Assembly: GCA_028703745.1 (NCBI GenBank)
Contig: JAQVME010000096.1
Coordinates: 1 to 5,908, forward strand
From: Clostridia bacterium
Lineage (GTDB): Bacteria > Bacillota > Clostridia > Christensenellales > DTU072
Length of the DNA: 5,908 bases
Direction of reading: 5' to 3'
Of this stretch, positions 1-5,841 are shown piece after piece. A program made the position numbers and the translations under genes. The notes under the pieces were generated by a model. The model saw only the letters and a list, made by a program, of their open reading frames with translations. It ran no database searches and was not told where the DNA came from. Position 1 is the first letter of the stretch. Each line of letters begins with the position of its first letter.

Positions 1-636
1 CAGGGTCATGGCGCCGTAGCTCATAATGCCTCTTTTGAGATTTTCTACCGTGGGAACTACCGAAACGATGTCGGTAACCTTAAAAAATGACTGCAATTCG
101 TCGAAATTTTCGGCAGGTTCTCCATCCAGTTCGCTAAAATAAGGTACGTCGCTTTCCTTAAGCGCGCCGCGGCCGGAGGTGAGATACCCCCAAACGACTT
201 CTTCAAAGCCGCCCTCCATCATCGGGTCATTGACTGTGCGGTTGGGCCCGTAGCCTTGCGCCCCGCAGGTATCGCAAACAAAAATCAAGTCCTCGTATTT
301 GAAGGAGCATTCACCGCCGCATTCCGAGCATTTTATGACGAGGTCAAAGCTTATGGCTTGTTCCGATAAATCAAAATATCCTTCGGTATCATCGGCATTC
401 AGGTACCCCATTGCTTTCAAATTGGATTCCAAAGTAGCGATTGAAGAGAATGCCCAGCAGTTGCCGTGGTAGCCTTGGTCCTTTGTCGGGGATATATAAG
501 GCGAGGTGAAGCTATCGGGGAGTACTGCCGCGCTTTCTTCCAGAGAATAGGTCTGCGCAAACGCCGCGCCGGATAGCGAGACGGCGGAAAGCGCCGTTAT
601 AAGAACTGCGGCAAGCACAAAGCATACTTTTTTCAT
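1..636 (-). CDS. Secreted papain-like cysteine protease (C1A family), N-terminal 212 residues, partial
   Basis: This is the start of an exported cysteine endopeptidase; the rest of the gene lies beyond the left edge. Residues 1-27 are a signal peptide (MKK, a hydrophobic core, then AFA before QT). The segment at residues 50-64 carries the papain signature PTKDQGYHGNCWAFS, with Gln54 as the oxyanion-hole residue and Cys60 as the nucleophile. LSEQ at 90-93 and GGF at 142-144 match further papain-fold landmarks. The catalytic His and Asn should lie in the missing part. Only about 32 residues separate the predicted cleavage site from Cys60, so the long inhibitory propeptide of plant and animal papains is absent. 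Between LSEQ and GGF sits a cysteine-rich insert (Cys103, 106, 110, 121, 124) that resembles a zinc ribbon. The start is supported by GGAGG four bases upstream. Family assignment is firm; the substrate is unknown. Confidence 0.9.
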   Translation of the reverse strand, partial: MKKVCFVLAAVLITALSAVSLSGAAFAQTYSLEESAAVLPDSFTSPYISPTKDQGYHGNCWAFSSIATLESNLKAMGYLNADDTEGYFDLSEQAISFDLVIKCSECGGECSFKYEDLIFVCDTCGAQGYGPNRTVNDPMMEGGFEEVVWGYLTSGRGALKESDVPYFSELDGEPAENFDELQSFFKVTDIVSVVPTVENLKRGIMSYGAMTL

Positions 637-640
637 TTTG

Positions 641-645
641 CCTCC
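641..645 (-). promoter_or_regulatory. Ribosome binding site of the protease gene
   Basis: GGAGG read on the minus strand, four bases before the ATG at 636. It fixes the start at the MKK signal peptide. Confidence 0.75.
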
Positions 646-683
646 AAAGAGTCAGTCGGCAGAAAATTCTACCTTTATATTTT

Positions 684-711
684 ATTATAACATTTGTTGC
701 CCAAAAAGCAA
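684..711 (-). promoter_or_regulatory. Sigma-A-like promoter of the protease gene
   Basis: On the minus strand a perfect -10 box TATAAT (689-684) follows a -35-like TTGCTT (711-706) with a 16-base spacer. The predicted transcript would begin near 677 and give a leader of about 40 bases. The promoter lies downstream of the terminator at 861-902, so the protease appears to be transcribed separately from the sigma operon. Confidence 0.65.
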
Positions 712-727
712 TATGAGAAACTATGGG

Positions 728-808
728 TAAGGATGAGATCCCTCCATTTCAGTCGGGATGACAAAATTTCATGTCATACCGAGCGTTAGTCGAGGTATCT
801 CATCCTTA
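728..808. repeat. Imperfect inverted repeat with about 36-nt arms (MITE/REP-like)
   Basis: The left arm (728-763) begins TAAGGATGAGAT and ends ATGACA. The right arm (772-808), read on the opposite strand, begins and ends the same way and has a similar TCGG-type segment in the middle, leaving an 8-base centre. A related copy in direct orientation with the left arm occurs at 5867-5908. Two sites in one short window point to a dispersed repeat family. Nothing in it looks coding. It lies between the sigma operon terminator and the protease promoter. Confidence 0.75.
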
Positions 809-860
809 TCAAGTCCAACCCAATGTGAGCTAATTCGATATTTTATGTTCGGTCGGCTAT

Positions 861-902
861 AAAAAAAACAGACTGCGCTTTTGGCGCAATCTGTTTTTTT
901 TT
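861..902 (-). terminator. Intrinsic terminator of the sigma / anti-sigma / lipoprotein operon (bidirectional form)
   Basis: A stem pairs 869-878 with 884-893 (ten positions, one C-A mismatch) around a five-base loop. Eight A residues flank it on the left and nine T residues on the right, so a U-tract follows the stem in either direction. It lies about 70 bases past the lipoprotein stop codon on the minus strand. No plus-strand gene ends here, so its evident use is to end the minus-strand operon. Confidence 0.85.
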
Positions 903-972
903 CCTACTGAATAACTCATCTTTTGTACTCTATGCATGCTCTTTTGTAGGCTGAATCTATTTAGCAAGGCAT

Positions 973-1998
973 TTAATTGCCGTTTGCTTGCCTTGAGGCT
1001 CTCCATTCTCTGACTTGATTGGTCTTTGCCTCTCTGTTGTTTTGGAATTGAGCTTTGTGAGCGTTATTCGCATCTTTGTTTTGCTCAACTCTTTGCCTTT
1101 TCTCGGTTTTGCGTTGTTCCTTAATTTGGTTTTGCACCGACTTTGCCTCGTCCATGATAGCTTCTTTACGGATCTCGAACTGCACTTTTAATTCATCATG
1201 CTGCGTTTGTTTTTCGTCAATGGTCTGCTCTATCGCAGCTCTCTCTTCTTCGGTACCTTCAAAGGTCTCTAAACTCTCTTGCAAAGCTTCAATTTCTTCT
1301 CCGAGAGTAAACATAGCGGCGAATTCGGTTTTCAAAGCCTCGAGTTCTGTTTTGAATTGCTCTCTTGCGGTATGGTCAATTTTGTCTTCGCTGTGGCGTT
1401 TCTTTATCAATTTGACAAGGTCTTTCATCTCCATAGCCGCCAACTCTTCAAGAGTCAACTCGGGATTGAGGTCGATTGCTCTAAGTATCATTTTCATTTT
1501 GCCGACAGATACATCAAGCGCGGCGGCTTGCTCGGCATATGCTTCCAAGGTTTCTTTCGAGACCATACCGAATATGCCGTTGTTGTCAAAGAAGCCGTAA
1601 ATTCTTTGCTCAAGTCTGTTCTCAATACTGTTCTCGGTGTCGCTGTTTTCATCAATAACGGTTATTGTAACATTGTTTGTTTCGGAGGTTACATCGATGT
1701 AGCCTGCTTCTGTAGCCAACTCGACGAATCTTTCTGTCGCGGCTTCGATGGGCATACCCGAGAGATCCACATCTGCCAGCAATATTTCGGCATCACTGTT
1801 CAAGCAGTTTACCGACAATACTACGCCGTTTTCGTCGACAGTAAATTCGACTTCGGGATTTATGGCGATACTGACGTATGTTTGCGCTTCCGCCGGAGTA
1901 CCGGAATCTTCCGGGACTTGTCCGCAGCCGATTGCAAAAACTCCCAGAACTGTTGCTATCAAAACCAACGGTATTATCTTTATAAATAATTTTTTCAT
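973..1998 (-). CDS. Lipoprotein with an RsgI-type (SEAL) domain and long helical tail
   Basis: The protein has 341 residues with the start taken at ATG 1998. Residues 1-24 form a lipoprotein signal peptide ending FAIG before Cys25, a slightly atypical lipobox, so the mature protein should be lipid-anchored on the outer face of the membrane. Residues about 41-116 match the extracytoplasmic middle domain of RsgI anti-sigma factors, with YVSIAINPEVEF and Asn47-Pro48 at the expected autoproteolysis site. A second module (about 164-200, GKMKMILRAI then LTLEEL) is also shared with the upstream anti-sigma factor, showing the two are paralogues along most of their outer regions. Residues about 210-341 are highly charged, apparently helical or coiled-coil, and Gln/Arg-rich at the end. 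It has no membrane helix or cytoplasmic part, so it cannot bind sigma directly. It is the last gene of the operon, 93 bases after the anti-sigma gene. The domain call is good; the role is inferred. Confidence 0.85.
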   Translation of the reverse strand: MKKLFIKIIPLVLIATVLGVFAIGCGQVPEDSGTPAEAQTYVSIAINPEVEFTVDENGVVLSVNCLNSDAEILLADVDLSGMPIEAATERFVELATEAGYIDVTSETNNVTITVIDENSDTENSIENRLEQRIYGFFDNNGIFGMVSKETLEAYAEQAAALDVSVGKMKMILRAIDLNPELTLEELAAMEMKDLVKLIKKRHSEDKIDHTAREQFKTELEALKTEFAAMFTLGEEIEALQESLETFEGTEEERAAIEQTIDEKQTQHDELKVQFEIRKEAIMDEAKSVQNQIKEQRKTEKRQRVEQNKDANNAHKAQFQNNREAKTNQVREWRASRQANGN

Positions 1999-2007
1999 TT
2001 TGTGATT

Positions 2008-2012
2008 CTCCT
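2008..2012 (-). promoter_or_regulatory. Ribosome binding site that decides the lipoprotein start
   Basis: AGGAG on the minus strand, nine bases before the ATG at 1998. It supports starting at MKKLF, which gives a proper lipoprotein signal, over the longer frame opening with GTG at 2055, which would place a charged 19-residue extension ahead of it. Confidence 0.75.
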
Positions 2013-2091
2013 TTTTTTCAGATTTTCGGGTCTTCACAACTAATAACAACGGCACGGGAGTATTTTGTTGGATAATTTCAAAAAAAATATT

Positions 2092-3222
2092 TTAATTTGA
2101 ATTGTATTGGTTTTTCCATCTGTTTTTTAGCTGTTGACGCGTCTGTTTTGTGGCGTTGTTTTGTTTTTCATTCTTTTCAGTATTTAACGAGCTTCGCAAA
2201 GTCTCAGACAGGTTCTCAAAATGATTTTTTATTTGATTTCTTCTCTGAACGGAAATTTTACCGGTAAACTTATGCTCGGGATAAGCGCTGTTGAAACTGT
2301 TTACGGCGCTTTGCAAAGTAGCAAACTCTTCTTCTTCATTTATCGTAGATAGAATGTTTCCAACGTCGCTCATTATGGCGGCATACCTGTTTTCTATTGC
2401 GGTTATTTCTTGCTGTAGTTCCGCAAGATTCTCTTGTTCGGCTTGCTCGTATTCGGTCTCAAATTCCGAGAGCAAATTTTCTATGGTGTCTTCGTCATAG
2501 TCTTTCAGCAATTGGTTGAGTTCTTTGACGGATTTCTTTTTTGCTTCGTCAAAAGTAATATTGGCATTCTTTTCGCGCAATTGGCGAATGAGTTCCATTT
2601 TGCCCACGGTGACGCCGTTCTGTTTTGCTTCTTCCCTGACTTCTTTTGAAGGGTTGCCTGTTGCGCTGATATTTGCCGAAATGGAATTCTGAGATAAATA
2701 TGCCTGCACCTTTTGTGCAATCTTATTTGACAAAGCAGTTTCGTGCTGTTGGTTGTCGTTTATGCCGACAATTTTTATGGCGTTTTCGCCATCGGCGTCT
2801 ATATATCCCGTATCGACCGCCAATGCAATGATTTTTTCGCAGGCGTCCTCTATATTCATTCCGGAAAAGTCTTCTCCGAAAATCAAGACTGCAGCGTCGG
2901 TGTTCATCGGGCGGATAGCCTTGACTATATCGTTCTTGTCGGCGGTCAACTCGATCGAGGGATTTATGTCGACGGATACATAACTATCCGAAATCTCGAT
3001 TATTTCTTGCGGATTATAAAAAATGTAAGTCATAAGCAGGGCGACAGCCACGCACACCACAATTACGGCGACGGCAAAAACGGGTCTTTTATAGATCGGC
3101 CTCTCCCGTTGTGTCCTCTTGGCTTGATTGTGAGGGAGGCTGCTGATTATTTCGGATTTCATATCGGGAACGAGAACTTTTGCTTCCTTTTTTATTTCCC
3201 GTATTATGTCTCTGTTTTTCAT
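2092..3222 (-). CDS. Single-pass membrane anti-sigma factor with RsgI-type (SEAL) extracytoplasmic domain
   Basis: This 376-residue protein should hold the co-encoded sigma factor at the membrane and release it on an external signal. Residues 1-46 are a short basic cytoplasmic region without cysteines, so it is not a zinc-binding (ZAS) anti-sigma domain. One membrane helix lies at about 47-68. Outside, residues about 80-154 match the RsgI middle domain: YVSVDINPSIEL with Asn87-Pro88. In studied RsgI proteins this domain cleaves itself at Asn-Pro, a step needed for regulated intramembrane proteolysis. Residues about 204-240 (VTVGKMELIRQL, then KSVKELNQLLKD) resemble the module in the downstream lipoprotein. 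Residues about 240-376 are charged and probably helical. No carbohydrate-binding or enzyme domain is visible at the C-terminus, unlike many clostridial RsgI proteins. The start is three bases after the sigma stop, with a strong ribosome binding site inside the sigma gene, so the two are probably translationally coupled. Confidence 0.87.
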   Translation of the reverse strand: MKNRDIIREIKKEAKVLVPDMKSEIISSLPHNQAKRTQRERPIYKRPVFAVAVIVVCVAVALLMTYIFYNPQEIIEISDSYVSVDINPSIELTADKNDIVKAIRPMNTDAAVLIFGEDFSGMNIEDACEKIIALAVDTGYIDADGENAIKIVGINDNQQHETALSNKIAQKVQAYLSQNSISANISATGNPSKEVREEAKQNGVTVGKMELIRQLREKNANITFDEAKKKSVKELNQLLKDYDEDTIENLLSEFETEYEQAEQENLAELQQEITAIENRYAAIMSDVGNILSTINEEEEFATLQSAVNSFNSAYPEHKFTGKISVQRRNQIKNHFENLSETLRSSLNTEKNEKQNNATKQTRQQLKNRWKNQYNSN

Positions 3223-3225
3223 GAT

Positions 3226-3759
3226 TTACACCTCCTTCTCGGTTAACTCTTCTTTTATTCTTTTTATTGCATTGTTATATTTCCAGGTTACCGTGCCTAT
3301 CGGGATATTCATAATCTTTGCTACTTCCCGCCTTTTGTAGCCGCTTATTGCGCAATACACCAAGATTTCGTATTCGTCGGGTTTCAGCACTTTCCTTGCT
3401 GTGTCAAGGGTAGAAGTGTCATAATTGTCTTGCATACTGTACTCGCCGTATAGCGATTCGTTCTCGCTGAAATCCACATTGAATTCTTTTCCGTATTTTT
3501 TCAGTTCGTTAAGCGCCAGTCTTTTGCCCATGACAACAATCCAAGCAATAAAGTTTGTGCCGAGATTGTACATATCTATCTTGTTGTACGCCGTCAAGTA
3601 GGTCTCTTGCATGACGTCTTTTGTCTTTTCTCTGTCTTTCAACACATTATATATTGCAAAGAAAACAGCCTTGTTTGTCTTGTCATAGATATAGTTGAAA
3701 GCGTTGCTGTCTCCGTTCTTTAGTTTGATGATATAACGATCCAAACTCTGGTCAATCAT
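3226..3759 (-). CDS. ECF-type RNA polymerase sigma factor (sigma-70 family)
   Basis: The 177-residue length and two-domain layout fit an extracytoplasmic-function sigma factor. Region 2 spans about residues 21-88 and includes KDVMQETYLTAY, the segment that contacts core polymerase and the -10 element. Region 4 spans about 125-172, with a helix-turn-helix YKRREVAKIMNIPIGTVTW for the -35 element. The linker (about 90-120) is acidic. No region 1.1 or 3 is present. It is the first gene of a three-gene operon and its last codons contain the ribosome binding site of the anti-sigma gene. It is not obviously SigI, the usual partner of RsgI, because it has an ordinary ECF region 4. The ATG at 3759 has no good Shine-Dalgarno: the nearest GAGG is 19 bases away, and no better in-frame start is seen. 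Regulon unknown. Confidence 0.92.
   Translation of the reverse strand: MIDQSLDRYIIKLKNGDSNAFNYIYDKTNKAVFFAIYNVLKDREKTKDVMQETYLTAYNKIDMYNLGTNFIAWIVVMGKRLALNELKKYGKEFNVDFSENESLYGEYSMQDNYDTSTLDTARKVLKPDEYEILVYCAISGYKRREVAKIMNIPIGTVTWKYNNAIKRIKEELTEKEV
3229..3236 (-). promoter_or_regulatory. Strong ribosome binding site of the anti-sigma gene inside the sigma gene
   Basis: AGGAGGTG on the minus strand overlaps the last codons of the sigma gene and ends six bases before the anti-sigma ATG. Together with the 3-base gap between stop and start it implies coupled, near-stoichiometric synthesis of sigma and its inhibitor. Confidence 0.8.
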
Positions 3760-3771
3760 AAGTATTACGCG

Positions 3772-3799
3772 TCTATATCCTCACAAAAGTATTTAACAA
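3772..3799 (-). promoter_or_regulatory. Proximal promoter candidate of the sigma operon
   Basis: On the minus strand TTGTTA (3799-3794) and TATAGA (3777-3772) are separated by 16 bases, each matching the sigma-A consensus at four of six positions. Transcription would start near 3765, only a few bases before the sigma ATG. This would give a nearly leaderless mRNA and fits the missing Shine-Dalgarno. The call rests on motif match only. Confidence 0.4.
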
Positions 3800-3802
3800 T
3801 AG

Positions 3803-3842
3803 AAACCGGCGTTTTGTTGGTGATAACTTCTTTTATCGGTTT
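3803..3842 (-). other. Potential stem-loop in the long leader of the sigma operon
   Basis: An outer stem pairs AAACC at 3803-3807 with GGTTT at 3838-3842. An inner stem pairs GATAA at 3822-3826 with TTATC at 3833-3837 around a six-base loop. The inner stem stacks directly on the outer one on one side. It would be present only in transcripts from the distal promoter. No known riboswitch is recognised. Confidence 0.3.
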
Positions 3843-3856
3843 TTCTTGATAGAATA

Positions 3857-3886
3857 ATTATACAACATTTCCGGCTGTAGTTACCA
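3857..3886 (-). promoter_or_regulatory. Distal promoter candidate of the sigma operon
   Basis: A perfect TATAAT lies at 3862-3857 on the minus strand. The -35 region is weak (TGGTAA, 3886-3881, 18-base spacing). It includes a GTAAC string, which may hint at ECF-type recognition, but no clear ECF consensus can be defined from one site. It would give a leader of about 90 bases. Confidence 0.4.
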
Positions 3887-3938
3887 TGCAGATATTTTGA
3901 AATTTCGGTGACTCTCGGGCGCGTAAAAATATTAGGTA

Positions 3939-3967
3939 TTTACAAAACCTTGTTTTTCGCCTATAAT
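3939..3967 (+). promoter_or_regulatory. Sigma-A-like promoter of the transporter gene
   Basis: TTTACA (3939-3944) and TATAAT (3962-3967) are separated by the ideal 17 bases, an almost consensus housekeeping promoter. Transcription should begin near 3974 and give a leader of about 37 bases. It diverges from the sigma operon promoters, and no operator palindrome is evident beside it. Confidence 0.75.
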
Positions 3968-3999
3968 ATATTGGTACTTTAAGAATACTTACATATATT

Positions 4000-4003
4000 G
4001 GAG
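4000..4003 (+). promoter_or_regulatory. Ribosome binding site of the transporter gene
   Basis: GGAG seven bases before the ATG at 4011, supporting that start. Confidence 0.65.
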
Positions 4004-4010
4004 ACTTTTT

Positions 4011-5585
4011 ATGAAATTAGATTACAAAAAAACCATAAAAGTAGGCTTTGCTTTCGCTATCATTATGATTTTCTGGACGGCTTATGACTTTGTGGTGCCT
4101 ATGCTTCTCGAGAAAGCTTTCGGTCTGTCGAACACAATGCGTGGACTCGTAATGGGACTTGACAACCTGTTGTCGCTCTTTATGCTGCCGCTTTTCGGCA
4201 AGCTTTCCGACAAGTCAAAATCCCGTTTCGGCAAACGCACACCTTTCATTGTACTCGGTACAATCGCAACCGTGGCGCTTATGGTGTTTGTGCCGATCTC
4301 CGCCAACAAACAATTGAAAGAAGCCACTGTGCTACGTACGGAGATTAAGCAAAACATAGACGACGCGCGTTGGGGATACATCTATGAAGAGTATGCAGAC
4401 AAGGTTTATCTCTCCAACAACGATCTCGGCAAGACGGATTTCATAGAGCTGGCTTCCTCGCAAGTCAATCAAGATACAAAGTCTCAGGAATACAAAAACT
4501 TTGTCGAATCGCCTCTCAATATTTGGTTAAGCAAACAGGTCAATGAACAAATCACCCAACAAAACACCGGACGCATCGTCGTGTATATGATTATACTGTT
4601 CTTTGTGCTAGTGTGTATGGCGACTTTCCGTTCGCCGGCAGTTGCTCTTATGCCCGATGTCACACCAAAACCCGTGCGCTCCCAAGCAAATGCCATCATA
4701 AACCTTTTGGGAGGGTTTGGCGGCGCGCTGGCGTTCGTCATATATACCGTCGGATTCATGCTAAGCAGCAATCCTTATATAGGTATTTTCGCCACGGTAG
4801 GCGGCGGTATGCTGCTGCTTATGACGGTATTCCTCCTTTTGGTAAACGAGAACAAGTTTGTCAAAGAGTGCGAAGAAATTTGCGCCGAATACGGAGTGAA
4901 CAACGAAGAAGACGCCATAATTCAGGATAGCGCAGGATCGGAAACAGAGCAGGACAAAAAACTCCGCAGAGCAAAGATGACCAGCTTTTTCCTTATACTG
5001 GCATCGATATTTATGTGGTTTATGGGCTATAATGCCATAACCTCCAATCTTTCGATATATACAACCCGTACCCTGAACCTCTCTCCCGTCATCGCTTCCG
5101 TCGTGTCGGGAGTCAGTATGGCAATCTCGGCGCTTGCATTTATTCCGGTGGGATACCTTGCCGCAAAAATCGGGCGGCGCAAGTCGGTTATGTTGGGCTT
5201 CATACTCGCCACGATCTCATTTATTTTGGTTTGGGCTATCATAAGACCCAGCGGAGCGGCGCAATACCTATTTACGGCTTTTTATCTGATAGCCGGCTTT
5301 GGTCTGATTATTGCCAATGTCAATACCTTCCCGATGGTTGTTGAGCTTTCGAGAGCCGAGGACGTGGGGAAATATACCGGATACTATTATATCGCTACGA
5401 TGAGCGCGCAGGCAATAGCGCCGTTTGTCGGCGGGCTGTTTATGGACTGGCTTGGTGATTATGCGTTGTTCGCTTATGCCGCGGTTTGCGTAATCATTGC
5501 CACGGCGCTGATGTTCTTAGTAAAGCACGGAGACTCGAGACCGCCGAAAAAGTCCAAGCTTGAAATGCTTGGCGAAGACGCATAA
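4011..5585 (+). CDS. Major facilitator superfamily transporter, GPH/SLC45 sugar-transporter-like
   Basis: A 524-residue integral membrane protein with about twelve predicted helices: roughly 11-33, 43-62, 78-97, 187-212, 229-252, 255-278, then 324-350, 357-383, 393-411, 416-438, 452-478 and 484-505. The loop after helix 2 has GKLSDKSKSRFGKRTPF, the charged motif-A equivalent whose RFGKRTPF form is typical of glycoside/pentoside/hexuronide:cation and sucrose-type (SLC45) transporters. The second half repeats it as GYLAAKIGRRKS at 381-392. SQANAIINLLGG (224-235) also resembles this group. The likely role is cation-coupled uptake of a sugar or glycoside; the substrate cannot be told. Two features stand out: about 89 hydrophilic residues (98-186) between helices 3 and 4, predicted outside the cell, and an acidic cytoplasmic centre loop (279-323). 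The gene is monocistronic, with its own promoter and terminator. An efflux or drug role is less likely but not excluded. Confidence 0.85.
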   Translation: MKLDYKKTIKVGFAFAIIMIFWTAYDFVVPMLLEKAFGLSNTMRGLVMGLDNLLSLFMLPLFGKLSDKSKSRFGKRTPFIVLGTIATVALMVFVPISANKQLKEATVLRTEIKQNIDDARWGYIYEEYADKVYLSNNDLGKTDFIELASSQVNQDTKSQEYKNFVESPLNIWLSKQVNEQITQQNTGRIVVYMIILFFVLVCMATFRSPAVALMPDVTPKPVRSQANAIINLLGGFGGALAFVIYTVGFMLSSNPYIGIFATVGGGMLLLMTVFLLLVNENKFVKECEEICAEYGVNNEEDAIIQDSAGSETEQDKKLRRAKMTSFFLILASIFMWFMGYNAITSNLSIYTTRTLNLSPVIASVVSGVSMAISALAFIPVGYLAAKIGRRKSVMLGFILATISFILVWAIIRPSGAAQYLFTAFYLIAGFGLIIANVNTFPMVVELSRAEDVGKYTGYYYIATMSAQAIAPFVGGLFMDWLGDYALFAYAAVCVIIATALMFLVKHGDSRPPKKSKLEMLGEDA

Positions 5586-5588
5586 GAG

Positions 5589-5619
5589 AAAAGGCGCTGA
5601 TAACAAAGCGCCTTTTTTT
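5589..5619 (+). terminator. Intrinsic terminator of the transporter gene
   Basis: Positions 5589-5597 (AAAAGGCGC) pair perfectly with 5608-5616 (GCGCCTTTT) around a ten-base loop, with T residues continuing to 5619. It begins four bases after the transporter stop codon. Confidence 0.88.
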
Positions 5620-5647
5620 ATTGGCTGTTTTCACGCACAACTAACGT

Positions 5648-5785
5648 TTGACGGCAACTGTCAACTCCGCGCAGCGGTAGCACACGATTTGGCGCTTTTG
5701 TTCTCACCGCCTTTTCAACCGCGTCTTTTCACGCTCTTTGAGCGCCTTTTGGCGAAAACGCCATCTCGTGTATCGCCTATACACG
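5648..5785. other. Non-coding region with a run of hairpins, function unknown
   Basis: Several short perfect stems lie in series: 5648-5652 with 5660-5664 (TTGAC/GTCAA), 5667-5670 with 5674-5677 (CCGC/GCGG), 5732-5736 with 5740-5744 (CGCTC/GAGCG), 5751-5754 with 5759-5762 (GGCG/CGCC) and 5767-5773 with 5779-5785 (CGTGTAT/ATACACG). A further 4-base stem with a longer loop (5691-5694 with 5708-5711) is possible. CGCC at 5743-5746 could alternatively pair with GGCG at 5751-5754, making competing folds. The symmetry does not show which strand is transcribed. It could be a structured RNA or part of a dispersed repeat. No known RNA family is recognised and no convincing gene covers it. Confidence 0.45.
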
Positions 5786-5841
5786 TCGATTGCATTTTCA
5801 CTCAAAATCCATCTCAAATATCGCAAAAATCCGCTGCCGCC

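Noticed and set aside
728..808. Reading the inverted repeat as a terminator
   Set aside because: It has no U-tract, and a good terminator lies at 861-902; the matching sequence at 5867-5908 marks it as a repeat instead.
1076..1989. Plus-strand open frames opposite the lipoprotein gene
   Set aside because: They are antisense shadows of a gene with clear domain homology, ribosome binding site and operon context; their Ser/Phe/Cys-rich products match no family I know.
1999..2055. Upstream GTG start for the lipoprotein
   Set aside because: It would put a charged 19-residue extension before the signal peptide, and the AGGAG site lies correctly for the ATG at 1998.
2291..3246. Open frames opposite or overlapping the anti-sigma gene
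   Set aside because: They overlap a well-supported coding region in other frames, with no ribosome binding sites or recognisable domains.
3226..3759. Naming the sigma factor sigI and its partner rsgI
   Set aside because: The anti-sigma's outer domain is RsgI-like, but the sigma protein looks like an ordinary ECF factor, so the symbols would claim an orthology the sequence does not show.
4082..5242. Minus-strand frames and a plus-strand alternative frame within the transporter gene
   Set aside because: All lie inside the 524-codon membrane protein gene with consistent helices and motifs; they are shadows.
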